Of a stretch of 64,000 nt of DNA, positions 7,392 through 17,759 are shown piece after piece; position 1 is the stretch's first letter; each line of letters starts with the position of its first letter. The notes under the pieces were generated by a model. That model searched no databases. It was not told where the DNA came from and worked only from the letters and a program-made list of their open reading frames with translations. The position numbers and the translations under genes were made by a program. The DNA is from Extensimonas perlucida (GTDB lineage Bacteria > Pseudomonadota > Gammaproteobacteria > Burkholderiales > Burkholderiaceae_C). The stretch is taken from NCBI RefSeq assembly GCF_007655255.1, contig NZ_VMYE01000004.1:153334-217333 (forward strand), given 5' to 3'.

Positions 7392-8896
7392 TCCAAGCCC
7401 TCCTCGACGAGTTCGGCGGCGCGCAGCAGCGCGCGCGCCTTGTGTTCGGTTTCGCGCCATTCGAGCTCGGGCACGCTGTCGGCCACCACGCCGGCGGCCG
7501 CCTGCACGTAGAGCGTGCCGTCCTTGACGATGCCGGTGCGTATGGCGATGGCCACGTCCATGTCGCCCGCATAGCTCAGGTACCCGCAGGCGCCGCCGTA
7601 GATGCCGCGCTTGACGGGCTCGAGCTGGTCGATCAGCTCCATCGCGTGCACCTTGGGCGCGCCCGTGAGCGTGCCCGCGGGGAAGGTGGCGCGCAGCACG
7701 TCCATGTTGGTCATGCCGTCTTGCAGCATGCCCTCGACATTGCTCACGATGTGCATGACGTGGCTGTAGCGCTCGACGGCAAAGGCTTCGGTCACCTTGA
7801 CGCTGCCTGTTTTTGCGATGCGGCCTATGTCGTTGCGCGCGAGGTCGATCAGCATCACGTGCTCGGCGCGCTCCTTGGGGTCGTTGACGAGCTCGCGCTC
7901 GGCGGCCAAGTCGGCCTCGGGCGTGGCGCCGCGCGCGCGCGTGCCCGCGAGCGGGCGGATCGTGACCTTGGTGCCCGCGTCGGTGCGCTCCTGGCGCACG
8001 AGGATTTCGGGGCTGGAGCCCACCACCTGAAAGTCGCCCATGTCGTAGAAATACAGGTAGGGCGAGGGGTTGAGCGAGCGCAGCGCGCGGTACAGCGCGA
8101 GCGGGCTTTGGCTGTAGGACTTGTGGATGCGCTGGCCCACCTGCACCTGCATGAAGTCGCCCGCGGCGATCAGCTCCTTGGCGCGCAGCACCGCGGCCAC
8201 GTAGTCGTCCTTGGCGAAGCTGCGCTGCGCAGGCGCGCTGGCGCTCGCGCGCAGCACGGGCGGGCGCACGGGGCTTTGCAGCTTGGCGCGCAAGGCGTCG
8301 AGCCGTGCGCAGGCCTGCGCGTAGGCCTGCGGCGTGGCCGGGTCGGCATAGACGATGAGCGAGAGCTTGCCCGAGAGGTTGTCGATGACGGCGAGCTCCT
8401 CGCACTGCAGCAGCAGGATGTCGGGCGTGCCCAGCGTGTCGGGCGGGCAGCTGGCCACGAGCTTTTTCTCGATGTGGCGCACCGTGTCGTAGCCGAAATA
8501 GCCCGCGAGCCCGCCGCAAAAGCGCGGCAGGCCGGGGCGCAGCGCGACCTTGAAGCGCTGCTGGTAGGCCGCGATGAAGTCCAGCGGATTGCCCGGCGCC
8601 GATTCGACCACCTGGCCGTCGGTCACCACTTCGGTGCGCGCCTGCTCACCGAAGCCGCGCGCACGCAGCAAGGTGCGCGCCGGCAGGCCGATGAAGCTGT
8701 AGCGCCCGAAGCGCTCGCCGCCAACCACCGATTCGAGCAAAAAACTATAGCTGCCTGCGCTTGATCCATCTGCACTACAGGCCAATTTGAGGTACAAAGA
8801 AAGGGGGGTTTCGAGGTCTGCGAAAGCCTCGGCCACGAGCGGGATGCGGTTGTAGCCGGCATCGGCCAGGGCTTGGAATTCTGATTCTGAAATCAC
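7388..8896 (-). CDS. trpE: Anthranilate synthase component I
   Basis: A 502-aa chorismate-binding enzyme that makes anthranilate from chorismate and ammonia. The C-terminal domain has [40 protein letters not shown], and [20 protein letters not shown]. The tryptophan feedback motif region LLES lies near residue 53. The start is GTG 8896 with AGGAG nearby. A ~45-bp interspersed repeat (8741-8794) is translated in frame as roughly [17 protein letters not shown], right before LLES. I saw no leader peptide with tandem Trp codons upstream. First gene of the operon. Confidence 0.96.
   Translation of the reverse strand: MISESEFQALADAGYNRIPLVAEAFADLETPLSLYLKLACSADGSSAGSYSFLLESVVGGERFGRYSFIGLPARTLLRARGFGEQARTEVVTDGQVVESAPGNPLDFIAAYQQRFKVALRPGLPRFCGGLAGYFGYDTVRHIEKKLVASCPPDTLGTPDILLLQCEELAVIDNLSGKLSLIVYADPATPQAYAQACARLDALRAKLQSPVRPPVLRASASAPAQRSFAKDDYVAAVLRAKELIAAGDFMQVQVGQRIHKSYSQSPLALYRALRSLNPSPYLYFYDMGDFQVVGSSPEILVRQERTDAGTKVTIRPLAGTRARGATPEADLAAERELVNDPKERAEHVMLIDLARNDIGRIAKTGSVKVTEAFAVERYSHVMHIVSNVEGMLQDGMTNMDVLRATFPAGTLTGAPKVHAMELIDQLEPVKRGIYGGACGYLSYAGDMDVAIAIRTGIVKDGTLYVQAAAGVVADSVPELEWRETEHKARALLRAAELVEEGLE
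8741..8794 (+). repeat. ~45-bp interspersed repeat inside trpE
   Basis: It reads aaaactatagctgcctgcgc, then the variable middle, then caggccaatttga, the family's forward form. It is translated on the minus strand as part of the TrpE N-terminal domain next to the feedback-inhibition motif. Confidence 0.7.
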
Positions 8897-9296
8897 CGGG
8901 GACTCCTGGAGAGGGAAGCGGCACCGCGTCGCATCGCAAGGCTGGCTGAAAGCCGGGTGCCGCCTCGTTCATTGCATGCAAACGGCCCGAGGCTTGGGCC
9001 ACGCTGGTGCGCCCGGCGGCTGCGCCGGACGCGGTCAACAAGGGCGGGCTGCAGCAGGCTTACGCCAGGGCCAGGCTCCCCGGTCGCTGCGACCTGTCAC
9101 GGACATGCGGTGAATGAACATGGGCGCAAAGTGTAGCAAAGCGGCTTGGCGCACCGGCCCCCAATGCAAGCGTGCTTGAGCGGGCGTGGGCCGCGCGTGG
9201 TTTCGCGCCCACGGGCGCTGTTTTGTCATCGGCGTTTGGCGCAGGACTTGCTAGGCTTAGAGCGAGCAATTCTCACTTTCTGCGAAAGACGCCCCC
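8897..9296. other. 400-bp divergent intergenic region, trpE / transglutaminase cluster
   Basis: No convincing gene. It must hold the promoters of the trp operon (minus) and the transglutaminase cluster (plus). A small GC hairpin lies at 8984-9000 (ggccc/gggcc). No tandem Trp codons and no terminator-like run for a classical trp attenuator were seen. Confidence 0.4.
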
Positions 9297-12200
9297 ATGG
9301 CCATCCACGTCGCCCTGAACCACATCACGCACTACCGCTACGACCGCCCTGTGCAGCTGGGCCCGCAGGTCGTGCGCCTGCGCCCCGCGCCGCACAGCCG
9401 CACCAAAATCCTCGCCTATTCGCAGCGCGTGGAGCCGCCCAAGCATTTCATCAACTGGCAGCAAGACCCGTTTGCCAACTACCAGGCGCGCCTGGTGTTT
9501 CCCGAGCCCACGACCGAGTTCAAGATCACCATCGATCTGGTCGCGGAAATGGCGGTCTATAACCCCTTCGACTTTTTTCTCGAGCCCTACGCCGAGCAGT
9601 TTCCGTTTCGCTACGAAAGCGCGCTGGCACTCGAACTCGCGCCCTACCTGGCCAAGGAGCCGCTCACGCCGCTGTTTGCCGACTATCTTGCGCGCACAGA
9701 CCTCAAGCCCCGCCGCACCATAGACTTTTTGGTCGAGCTCAACCAGCGCCTGCACGCCGACGTGGCCTATACCATCCGCATGGAGCCGGGCGTGCAAAGC
9801 CCTGAAACCACGCTGCAGCTGGCGCGCGGCTCGTGCCGCGACAGCGCCTGGCTGCTGGTGCAGCTGCTGCGCCACCTGGGGCTCGCGGCGCGCTTCGTCT
9901 CGGGCTATCTGATCCAGCTCGCGCCCGACGTCAAGGCCATCGACGGCCCGAGCGGCCCCGAAAAAGACTTTACCGACCTGCACGCCTGGTGCGAGGTGTT
10001 TCTGCCCGGCGCGGGCTGGATAGGGCTGGACCCGACCTCGGGCCTGCTCGCGGGCGAGGGGCATATTCCGCTGGCCTGCACGCCGCAGCCCTCGAGCGCC
10101 GCGCCCGTGGAGGGCCTGGTGGACGAGTGTGAGGTGACGTTCAGCCACCACATGCAGGTCACGCGCGTGCACGAGTCGCCGCGCGTCACCAAGCCCTACA
10201 CCGAGGAGCAATGGGCGCATATCCTGGCGCTGGGCGAGCGGGTGGACGCCGATCTGCAACACCACGACGTGCGCCTCACGCAGGGCGGCGAGCCCACCTT
10301 CGTGGCCACGAGCGACCGCGACGCGCCCGAATGGAACACCGACGCGCTGGGCCCGACCAAGCGCGGCTACGCCACCGAGCTGCTGGGGCGGCTGCGTGCG
10401 CACTACGGCTCGGGCGGCTTCATCCACATGGGACAGGGCAAGTGGTACCCGGGCGAGCAGCTGCCGCGCTGGGCGCTGTCGGTGTTCTGGCGCGCCGACG
10501 GCCAAGCCTGCTGGCACGACCCGGCGCTGCTGGCCGACGAGCGCGAGAGCGCGCACTACACGCACGAAGACGCGCAGCGCTTCATCGCCACGCTGGCCGA
10601 GCAGCTGCGCATCGGCACGAACTGGATCACACCCGGCTACGAAGACACCTGGTACTACCTGTGGCGTGAACGGCGCCTGCCCGTGAACGTGGACCCGTTC
10701 GACAGCAAGCTCGACGACCCGCTGGAGCGCGCGCGCCTGCGCCGCCTGTTCAGCCAGGGGCTGGACGCCGTGGTGGGCTACGTGCTGCCGCTGCAGCCCT
10801 ACGCGCCCGCCCTGCTGGCCGAGGACGGCAAGGCCACGCGCACGCGCTGGGCCAGCGGGCCATGGTTTTTGCGCGACGAGCGCATGTACCTCGTGCCTGG
10901 CGACTCGCCCATGGGCTGGCGCCTGCCGCTCGACTCGCTGCCCTGGGTGGCGCAGGCCGACTACCCCCACCTCATCGAACAAGACCCGTTCGCCCCGCGC
11001 GCGCCGCTGCCTGCGTCCGTGCCGCTGCGCACGCAAAGCCCCGGCCACGCTGGGCCAGAGCACGGTATTGCGCCGCACCAGATCGGCGGCGGCTTTGCCG
11101 AGGGCGGCACGGTGGCCGTGCAGGGCGTGGATGCGGGCGCGCCGGCTGAAGGGCAAGCGGAAGGCACCGGCAGCGGCCTGCCGCCCGCCGTCGCCCCCGG
11201 CGTGCTCGACACACGCATGCCGCGCCTGGGCGAATCGGCCGCGTGGCTCACGCGCACTGCGCTGTGCGTGGAGGCGCGCGACCCGCAGCGCGCCAACGGC
11301 CCGCTGGCCGAGCGCACGCAAGGCGGCAAAAGCCAGCACCTGTACGTGTTCATGCCGCCGATTGCGCGGCTCGAGGACTACCTGGACCTGCTCGCCGCCG
11401 TCGAAGCCACGGCGCAGGCGCTGGGCGTGAAGATCATCCTCGAAGGCTACCCGCCGCCGCGCGACCCACGCCTGAAGATGCTGCAGGTCACGCCCGACCC
11501 CGGCGTGATCGAGGTCAACATCCACCCCGCGCACGACTGGGCCGAGCTCGTCGAGCACACCGAATTCCTCTACGCCGCGGCGCACGAGACGCGCCTGTGC
11601 GCCGAAAAGTTCATGACCGACGGGCGCCACACCGGCACCGGCGGGGGCAACCACTTCGTGCTCGGCGGCGCCACGCCCGCCGACTCGCCCTTTTTGCGCC
11701 GCCCCGAGCTGCTGGGCAGCTTGGTGGCGTACTGGCACAACCACCCCTCGCTGTCGTACCTGTTCAGCGGCCTGTTCATAGGCCCCACGAGCCAGGCCCC
11801 GCGTGTGGACGAGGCGCGCAACGACCAGCTCTACGAGCTCGAAATCGCGCTGCGCGAAATCGCGCGCAGCCGCGCCCTGCACGGGCAGGAGATGCCGCCG
11901 TGGCTGGTCGATCGCACGCTGCGCAACATCCTCATCGACGTCACGGGCAACACGCACCGCAGCGAGTTTTGCATAGACAAGCTGTATTCGCCCGACTCTG
12001 CCACGGGGCGCCTGGGGCTCTTGGAGCTGCGCGCCTTCGAGATGCCGCCGCACGCGCGCATGAGCATCGCGCAGCAACTGCTGCTGCGCGCCCTGGTCGC
12101 GCGCTTTTGGCAGCAGCCCTACAGCGGCACGCTCACGCGCTGGGGCACCGAGCTGCACGACCGCTTCATGCTGCCGACCTTCGTGCGCATGGACTTCGAG

Positions 12201-12815
12201 GACGTGCTCAGCGAGCTCGCCGAGTTCGGCTACGCGTTCGACATGGCGTGGTTCGCGCCGCACTTCGAGTTCCGCTTCCCGCTCATCGGGCAGGTGCGCG
12301 CGCGCGGCATAGAGCTCACGCTGCGCAACGCGCTCGAACCCTGGCACGTCATGGGCGAGGAAGGCGCCCCCGGCGGCACCGTGCGCTACGTCGATTCGTC
12401 GCTCGAGCGGCTCGAGGTGCACGTGAGCGGCTACAACGACAGCCGCTACGTGGTCACCTGCAACGGCCAGACGCTGCCGCTGCAGCCCACCGGCACCGTG
12501 GGCGAATACGTGGCCGGCGTGCGCTACAAAGCCTGGGCGCCGCCCTCGGCGCTGCACCCCACCATAGGCGTGCACGCGCCGCTCACGTTCGACATCGTCG
12601 ATCGCTGGATGCAGCGCTCGCTCGGCGGCTGCCAGTACCACGTCACGCACCCGGGCGGGCGCAGCTACGACAACTTCCCCGTCAACGCCTACGAGGCCGA
12701 GAGCCGGCGCCTCGCGCGCTTTTTCCAGATGGGGCACACGCCGGGCAAGCTCGACGCCGCGCCGGCCGCGGTAAACCGCGAGTTCCCGTTCACGCTGGAC
12801 TTGCGACGCACCTGA
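9297..12815 (+). CDS. Large transglutaminase-family protein with DUF2126 domain
   Basis: A 1172-aa protein in three parts: a transglutaminase N-terminal beta domain ([18 protein letters not shown]...); a papain-like transglutaminase core with the triad in [17 protein letters not shown] and IGLDPTSG; and a long DUF2126 region from about residue 330 with [36 protein letters not shown] and [14 protein letters not shown]. No signal peptide. Such proteins occur with ATP-grasp and alpha-E proteins in predicted peptide-modification systems whose product is not established. It is first of three same-strand genes and the only one with the large DUF2126 extension. Codon 1 at 9297 begins the conserved domain directly. 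Confidence 0.9.
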   Translation: MAIHVALNHITHYRYDRPVQLGPQVVRLRPAPHSRTKILAYSQRVEPPKHFINWQQDPFANYQARLVFPEPTTEFKITIDLVAEMAVYNPFDFFLEPYAEQFPFRYESALALELAPYLAKEPLTPLFADYLARTDLKPRRTIDFLVELNQRLHADVAYTIRMEPGVQSPETTLQLARGSCRDSAWLLVQLLRHLGLAARFVSGYLIQLAPDVKAIDGPSGPEKDFTDLHAWCEVFLPGAGWIGLDPTSGLLAGEGHIPLACTPQPSSAAPVEGLVDECEVTFSHHMQVTRVHESPRVTKPYTEEQWAHILALGERVDADLQHHDVRLTQGGEPTFVATSDRDAPEWNTDALGPTKRGYATELLGRLRAHYGSGGFIHMGQGKWYPGEQLPRWALSVFWRADGQACWHDPALLADERESAHYTHEDAQRFIATLAEQLRIGTNWITPGYEDTWYYLWRERRLPVNVDPFDSKLDDPLERARLRRLFSQGLDAVVGYVLPLQPYAPALLAEDGKATRTRWASGPWFLRDERMYLVPGDSPMGWRLPLDSLPWVAQADYPHLIEQDPFAPRAPLPASVPLRTQSPGHAGPEHGIAPHQIGGGFAEGGTVAVQGVDAGAPAEGQAEGTGSGLPPAVAPGVLDTRMPRLGESAAWLTRTALCVEARDPQRANGPLAERTQGGKSQHLYVFMPPIARLEDYLDLLAAVEATAQALGVKIILEGYPPPRDPRLKMLQVTPDPGVIEVNIHPAHDWAELVEHTEFLYAAAHETRLCAEKFMTDGRHTGTGGGNHFVLGGATPADSPFLRRPELLGSLVAYWHNHPSLSYLFSGLFIGPTSQAPRVDEARNDQLYELEIALREIARSRALHGQEMPPWLVDRTLRNILIDVTGNTHRSEFCIDKLYSPDSATGRLGLLELRAFEMPPHARMSIAQQLLLRALVARFWQQPYSGTLTRWGTELHDRFMLPTFVRMDFEDVLSELAEFGYAFDMAWFAPHFEFRFPLIGQVRARGIELTLRNALEPWHVMGEEGAPGGTVRYVDSSLERLEVHVSGYNDSRYVVTCNGQTLPLQPTGTVGEYVAGVRYKAWAPPSALHPTIGVHAPLTFDIVDRWMQRSLGGCQYHVTHPGGRSYDNFPVNAYEAESRRLARFFQMGHTPGKLDAAPAAVNREFPFTLDLRRT

Positions 12816-12857
12816 GCGCGCAGCTCGCCCACCCCACCGCGCCGCCGTTTTTTACAT

Positions 12858-12910
12858 GCCAAAAGACCCGTCAGACGTCTCTGCACCTGCGCAAGCAGCT
12901 ACTGATTCGA
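12858..12910 (-). repeat. ~45-bp interspersed repeat in front of the ATP-grasp gene
   Basis: The reverse form of the family (gccaaaagacccgtcagacg through gcaagcagctactgatt). The first possible ATG of the following frame (12856) is supplied by the repeat edge, which is one reason to prefer the later start at 13057. Confidence 0.6.
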
Positions 12911-13056
12911 AAGCATCTGCGGCAGCGGGCGGGCCGGCGGCCAAAACTGCAGACGGCCCGCCCCCGGCAAACGGCCCACCCCAAGCTGCTTTGACCCACC
13001 TGACCAGCGCCAGCCGCGGCGCGAATGCGGGCACCCAGCGGGCATACTCGGGCCCC

Positions 13057-15690
13057 ATGTCCGCCTCTGTCTCCACCCTGCCCGGCCTCGATCCCGCGGC
13101 GCTGCCGCTGCGCAGCGCCCCGGCCGCGCCAGGCCACTTCGACGAACTGTTCGGCGCCACCACGCCCGCCGCGCCCACCGCGCCTACCACGCCCGCCGCC
13201 ACCGACGGCCCCGATGCCGCCGATGCCGCTACGGCGCCGCCCGCGCGCAGCCTGAACCCGGCCTGGGCGCGCTTTTTTGCCTATTTGGGCAAGGACGACC
13301 TCGCGCGCAGCAACGACAACCTGCAGCGCCAGCTGCGCGACAACGGCGTGACCTACAACGTCTATGCCGACGCCTCTGCGGGCCTGCAGCGGCCCTGGGC
13401 GCTGGACTTGCTGCCGCTGATCGTGAGTCCGCAGGACTGGGCGCAGATCGAGGCCGGGGTGCGCCAGCGCGCGCGCCTGCTCGACGCCATGATGGCCGAC
13501 CTGTACGGCCCGCGCACGCTGCTGCAGCGCGCGCTGCTGCCCGCCGCGCTGGTGCAGGGCCACCCCGGCTACCTGCGCCCCATGCTGGACGTGCGCCCGC
13601 CCGGCGACACCTGGCTGCCCATCGTGGCGCTCGACCTCGCACACGGCCCCGACGGGCGCTGGTCGGTGGTGGGCCAGCGCACGCAGGCGCCCTCGGGGCT
13701 GGGCTATCTGCTCGAAAACCGCATCGCCGTCTCGCGCCAGTTTCCGCACGCCTTCGCGGGCATGAAGGTGCAGCGCCTCGCCGCGAGCTACCGCGCGCTC
13801 ATGGAGGGCCTGCAGCGCAGGCTGCCCGAAGGCGAGAACGCGCGCATCGCGCTGCTCACGCCCGGCCCGTACAACGAGACCTACTTCGAGCACGCCTACC
13901 TCGCGCGCTACCTGGGCCTCACGCTCGTCGAGGGCAGCGACCTCACGGTGCGCGACCAGCGCCTGTACCTCAAGACGCTGCAGGGCCTGGAGCCCGTGCA
14001 CGCGCTCATCAAGCGCCTCGACGACGAATGGCTGGACCCGCTGGAGCTGCGCGCCGACTCCACGCTCGGCGTGCCCGGCCTGCTGCAGGTGCTGCGCGCG
14101 GGGAATCTGCTCATGGCCAACATGCCGGGCTCGGCGCCGCTCGAGTCGAGCGCGCTGCTGGGCTTTTTGCCCGCCATCAGCGAACACCTGCTGGGCGAGC
14201 CGCTGCGCCTGCCGTCGCTCGCTACCTGGTGGTGCGGCGAAGAAGCCGCGCTGCGCGAGGTGCTGCCGCTTTTGCCCACGAGCGTGATCCGCCCCACCTA
14301 CCCGAACACGCGCATGGACACGGTGATGGGCCGCAGCCTCGACGAGCGCGCGCTGAACGAGTGGGCGGGCCGCATCGCGCGCCACCCCGAAGACTACACG
14401 GTGCAGGCCTGGCTGCCGCTGTCGCAAACGCCCACCTGGACGCCGGACGGCCTGGTGCCGCGCTCGGCCATCCTGCGCGTGTTCGCGCTCGCCGACGGGC
14501 CGCAGTCGTGGCGCGTACTGCCCGGCGGGCTGGTGCGGCTCGCGCCGCGCGGCGAGCTCGTCGCGGCCATGCAGCGCGGCGGCAGCAGCGCCGACTGCTG
14601 GGTGCTCACCGACGGCGCGGTGGACCGCACCACCATGCTCAACCCCGCCACGGGCGTGCCCACGCAGGCGCAGCCCAAGCGCCCCGTGACCAGCCGCGCG
14701 GCAGAAAACCTGTTCTGGCTCGGGCGCTACACCGAGCGCGCCGAAAGCAGCGTGCGCATGGCCCAGATCATGCTGCGCCAGCTCTCGGGCGACGAGCCCG
14801 GCGCGCGCCCGCTCGTCGCCTGGCTCTCGGCGCTGGCACGCGAAAACGCGCTGGTGCTGCCCGACGTGCCCGGCGCCGAGCAGTCGCCGCGCGTGTTCAC
14901 GCGCAGCCTGATCGCCGCACTCGCGCCCGCGCCGGGCACGCCGCTGGCCGAGCAGTCGTACAGCGTGGGCTTCAACCTGCGCGCGCTCAAATCCGCCGCC
15001 GCGCAGGTGCGCGAGCGCCTGTCGCAAGAGCACTGGAACCTCATCAAGCGCACCGAGGGCGACTTCGCGCGCGACTGCGCCGCGCTCTCGGGCAACGCCG
15101 AATACGCCACCGCCGAGGCGCTCGTGGCCCTGCAGAACGCGAGCGAGCTGCTCGCCGCCATCACCGGCGCGCAGACCGACCGCATGGTGCGCGACAGCGG
15201 CTGGCGCCTGCTCTCCATAGGCCGGCACATCGAGCGCCTCGTCACCCTGGCGCGCGCGCTCATGCTCGGGCTGGAGCAACGCAGCCTGCAGGACATCGAC
15301 GGCTTCGAGGCCATGGTGGCGCTGTTCGACAGCACCATCACCTTCCACGCACGCTACCAGCAGCGCCGCGACATGGCCGCGCTGCTGGACCTGCTCGTGC
15401 TCGACCGCGACAACCCGCGCTCGCTCGCCTGGGTGCTGCACTCGCTGCGCGCGCGCCTGCTGCGCCTCGCCGAAAACACCTCGCCCGCGGACACAGCCCT
15501 GGCGCTCGCGCTGCCGCAGCCCGAGACCTGGCAGCTCGCCACGCTCGCGCAGCCCGGCAGCGAACGCAACTTTGGCGCGCTGCACACGCTGCTGGCCGAC
15601 TGCATCGGCGCCGCGGGCACACTCTCCGACGAGATCACGCGCCTGCACTTCAGCCACGCCGACCGCCCGAGCCAGAGCCTCGAAATCTGA
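13057..15690 (+). CDS. Circularly permuted type 2 ATP-grasp / alpha-E fusion protein
   Basis: 877 aa from ATG 13057 (an in-frame ATG at 12856 lies in a repeat). Roughly residues 60-490 are a circularly permuted ATP-grasp domain: MMADLYGPRTLL, LTPGPYNETYFEHAYLAR, VHALIKRLDDEWLDPLEL, LPTSVIRPTYPNTR and VRLAPRGE. From about residue 545 an alpha-E (DUF403) helical domain begins at SRAAENLFWLGRYTERAE. The two halves are separate genes in many genomes; here they are fused. ATP-grasp enzymes of this group are predicted to form amide or peptide bonds on an unknown substrate. It lies between the two transglutaminase genes, probably in one operon. Confidence 0.9.
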   Translation: MSASVSTLPGLDPAALPLRSAPAAPGHFDELFGATTPAAPTAPTTPAATDGPDAADAATAPPARSLNPAWARFFAYLGKDDLARSNDNLQRQLRDNGVTYNVYADASAGLQRPWALDLLPLIVSPQDWAQIEAGVRQRARLLDAMMADLYGPRTLLQRALLPAALVQGHPGYLRPMLDVRPPGDTWLPIVALDLAHGPDGRWSVVGQRTQAPSGLGYLLENRIAVSRQFPHAFAGMKVQRLAASYRALMEGLQRRLPEGENARIALLTPGPYNETYFEHAYLARYLGLTLVEGSDLTVRDQRLYLKTLQGLEPVHALIKRLDDEWLDPLELRADSTLGVPGLLQVLRAGNLLMANMPGSAPLESSALLGFLPAISEHLLGEPLRLPSLATWWCGEEAALREVLPLLPTSVIRPTYPNTRMDTVMGRSLDERALNEWAGRIARHPEDYTVQAWLPLSQTPTWTPDGLVPRSAILRVFALADGPQSWRVLPGGLVRLAPRGELVAAMQRGGSSADCWVLTDGAVDRTTMLNPATGVPTQAQPKRPVTSRAAENLFWLGRYTERAESSVRMAQIMLRQLSGDEPGARPLVAWLSALARENALVLPDVPGAEQSPRVFTRSLIAALAPAPGTPLAEQSYSVGFNLRALKSAAAQVRERLSQEHWNLIKRTEGDFARDCAALSGNAEYATAEALVALQNASELLAAITGAQTDRMVRDSGWRLLSIGRHIERLVTLARALMLGLEQRSLQDIDGFEAMVALFDSTITFHARYQQRRDMAALLDLLVLDRDNPRSLAWVLHSLRARLLRLAENTSPADTALALALPQPETWQLATLAQPGSERNFGALHTLLADCIGAAGTLSDEITRLHFSHADRPSQSLEI

Positions 15691-15695
15691 CACCG

Positions 15696-16970
15696 ATGCA
15701 TCCATCGCCCCGCCCCATGCTGCTGCGCATCCTGCACCGCACCTGCTACCGCTACCAAGGCCCGGTGGATCACGCGCAGCACATGCTGCACCTGAGCCCC
15801 GTCGATACCGCCGTGCAGCAGGTGCTCTCCCACACCCTGCGCATCACCCCCGAGCCCGCCGCACAAAGCAAGGCGCGCGACGCTTTCGGCAACCTGCGCA
15901 GCTTCTTCACGCTGCAGGCGCCGCACGAGAGCCTGTGCGTGGAGGCCGACAGCCTGGTGCAAACGCAGCTCCCGGCGCCCCTGCCCATCGTGGCCGCTGC
16001 GGCAACTACGGCCACCGCAGCAACTGCGGCAACTGCGGCTGCAACCGCTGGGGCCACCGCCGCCGCGGCCCCAAGCATTCCCGCGGCGGCGCCCCCGGCC
16101 CTTTCCCTCGTCCCGTCCAGCGCCGCGTCCGATTTGGCCACCGCCGACGCACCTCCTGCCGACGCACCTCCTGCCGACGCACCTCCTGCCAATGCGCCGC
16201 CCGCCCCTGCATGGCACGCGCCTTGGCAAGCCCCCTGGGAGGCCGTGCGCGAGCACTACCGCTACCGCGCCGGCGCGCCCTACGACGCCGCGAGCGAATT
16301 CCTCTTCGCCTCGCCGCATGTGCCGCGCGACGACGCCTTCGCCGCCTTTGCGCGCCCCGCGTTCGCACCCGGCACGCCGCTGCTGGCCGCCGCGCAGGCG
16401 CTCATGGAGCGCATCCACCGCGAACTGCGCTACACCCCCGCGAGCACGCAGGTCAACACGCCCGCGCTGCAGGCGCTCGCGCAGCGCAAGGGCGTTTGCC
16501 AGGACTTCGCGCACATCATGCTCGGCTGCCTGCGCAGCCTGGGCCTGCCCGCGCGCTACGTGAGCGGCTACCTGCTCACGCGCCCGCCGCCGGGCAAGCC
16601 CCGGCTCATAGGCGCGGATGCCTCGCACGCCTGGGTCAGCGTGTATGTGCCCTGGATCGCCGCCCACGCGCACGCCGCGCCATTGCCTGACGACACCGAC
16701 CCCATGAGCGCGGCGCTGCACACGCAGGCGCAGCAAGCCGGCGGCGCCTGGTTCGACTTCGACCCCACGAACCGCCGCAGCGGCTGGGGCAGCCCCGGCG
16801 CGGACTACGTCACGCTCGCCGTGGGGCGCGACTTCTCCGACGTCTCGCCCATGCGCGGCGTGATCCAGGGCGGCGGCGCGCACGAGCTCGAAGTCGGCGT
16901 CACCGTGGCCCCGCCCGAGGAACTGCAGGCGCTGCTGACAAACAAGCCCCCGTCATTGCGTGCCCCGTAG
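15696..16970 (+). CDS. Transglutaminase-family protein (cysteine peptidase-like)
   Basis: 424 aa. It has an N-terminal beta domain (LLRILHRTCYRYQGPVDHAQ), then an unusual Ala/Pro/Thr-rich insert of about 90 residues (95-185), then a transglutaminase core with RKGVCQDFAHIM (catalytic Cys), DASHAWVSVYVP (His) and WFDFDPTN (Asp). The insert is encoded by simple repeats, including three exact 15-bp units at 16146-16190. The ATG at 15696 is 5 bp after the ATP-grasp/alpha-E stop; a second ATG at 15717 is possible. The three genes are close-packed and likely one transcript. The role is a predicted peptide ligation or cleavage step; the substrate is unknown. Confidence 0.88.
   Translation: MHPSPRPMLLRILHRTCYRYQGPVDHAQHMLHLSPVDTAVQQVLSHTLRITPEPAAQSKARDAFGNLRSFFTLQAPHESLCVEADSLVQTQLPAPLPIVAAAATTATAATAATAAATAGATAAAAPSIPAAAPPALSLVPSSAASDLATADAPPADAPPADAPPANAPPAPAWHAPWQAPWEAVREHYRYRAGAPYDAASEFLFASPHVPRDDAFAAFARPAFAPGTPLLAAAQALMERIHRELRYTPASTQVNTPALQALAQRKGVCQDFAHIMLGCLRSLGLPARYVSGYLLTRPPPGKPRLIGADASHAWVSVYVPWIAAHAHAAPLPDDTDPMSAALHTQAQQAGGAWFDFDPTNRRSGWGSPGADYVTLAVGRDFSDVSPMRGVIQGGGAHELEVGVTVAPPEELQALLTNKPPSLRAP
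16146..16190 (+). repeat. 3 x 15-bp in-frame tandem repeat
   Basis: Three exact copies of gacgcacctcctgcc, encoding DAPPA units in the low-complexity linker of the third transglutaminase-cluster gene. An imperfect fourth unit follows. It could vary in copy number by slippage without breaking the frame. Confidence 0.85.
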
Positions 16971-17049
16971 GGACACGGCACCGCCGCATGCGCCATCTGG
17001 GGTAAACGGCGGTGACGCAGACGCAGGGCACCACATACACTCCTGAGCA

Positions 17050-17088
17050 TTGACAGAAGATCTGGTGCGTATATACTTTTTGTATATA
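17050..17088 (+). promoter_or_regulatory. vapBC promoter with overlapping palindromic operator
   Basis: -35 TTGACA (17050-17055), 16-bp spacer, -10 TATACT (17072-17077). Over the -10 lies the inverted repeat TATATAC-TTTTT-GTATATA (17070-17088). This is the usual layout for autorepression by a VapBC complex. Confidence 0.75.
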
Positions 17089-17105
17089 TTTTCAAAGGAG
17101 GTCAC

Positions 17106-17336
17106 ATGACCTACGCCCGCGTTTTCCAGTCCGGCAACAGCCAGGCCGTGCGTCTGCCCAAAGAATTCCGGTTCAACACCGAGCAGGTAGAGATCTTTCG
17201 GCAGGGCAACGACATCATCCTGCGCGAACACCCCGCCAGCGCCGCTGCCATCTTTGATGCCCTGACCTCCCTGCCTGCCGACTTCATGCAGGAAGGCCGC
17301 GAAGATCCCCCTCCCCAAGAGCGCGAGGCGTTTTGA
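17106..17336 (+). CDS. vapB: VapB-type antitoxin
   Basis: 76 aa. The N-terminal AbrB/SpoVT-like DNA-binding domain is recognisable in VFQSGNSQAVRLPKEFRF. The C-terminal tail SLPADFMQEGREDPPPQERE is the type that wraps around a PIN-domain toxin. Strong ribosome site AAAGGAGGTCAC before ATG 17106. It ends one base before the vapC start, so the pair is co-translated, and a palindromic operator overlaps its promoter. Confidence 0.93.
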   Translation: MTYARVFQSGNSQAVRLPKEFRFNTEQVEIFRQGNDIILREHPASAAAIFDALTSLPADFMQEGREDPPPQEREAF

Positions 17337-17759
17337 ATGCCCATCCGCTATCTGCTCGACACCAACATCTGCATCTACATCGCCAAGCACCACCCGCCCG
17401 CCGTCAGGGCGCGGTTTGAGCAACTCAGCGCAGACGCTTTGGCCATGTCCGTCATCACCCTGGGCGAGCTTCAGCACGGCGCAGAAAAGAGCCAGTCCCG
17501 GCCCAAGGCCCTGCTAGCGCTGCAGCAGCTGCAAAGCGCCATCCAGGTAATGCCCTTGACCCCTGCCGCTGGCGAGCACTATGGCCAAATCCGTAGCAGC
17601 CTTGAGCGCGCCGGGCAGCCCATTGGCAACAACGACCTCTGGATCGCCGCCCACGCGCGGGCCGAAGGCTGGGTGCTTGTGACCAACAACGAGCGCGAGT
17701 TCCGCCGCGTCGAGGGACTAGCGGTAGAGAACTGGGTGGCGCCTGCGCAGGACACTTAA
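17337..17759 (+). CDS. vapC: VapC-type PIN-domain ribonuclease toxin
   Basis: 140 aa PIN domain. The acidic metal-binding residues are present: D in YLLDTNICIYI near the N-terminus, E in VITLGELQHGAEKS, and D in IGNNDLWIAAHARAEG, followed by LVTNN. VapC toxins cut tRNA or rRNA when free of antitoxin. The start abuts the vapB stop. The system looks complete and functional. Confidence 0.93.
   Translation: MPIRYLLDTNICIYIAKHHPPAVRARFEQLSADALAMSVITLGELQHGAEKSQSRPKALLALQQLQSAIQVMPLTPAAGEHYGQIRSSLERAGQPIGNNDLWIAAHARAEGWVLVTNNEREFRRVEGLAVENWVAPAQDT

Noticed and set aside
8897..9290. trp attenuator with leader peptide upstream of trpE
   Set aside because: No tandem tryptophan codons on the minus strand and no terminator with a T-run were found.
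9273..12737. 1154-codon open frame opposite the DUF2126 gene
   Set aside because: Composition is that of a complementary-strand shadow (Arg/His/Ala/Val-rich, no motifs); the plus-strand transglutaminase motifs are clear.
12871..15705. 944-codon open frame opposite the ATP-grasp/alpha-E gene
   Set aside because: Shadow frame caused by high third-position GC; no domain recognisable.
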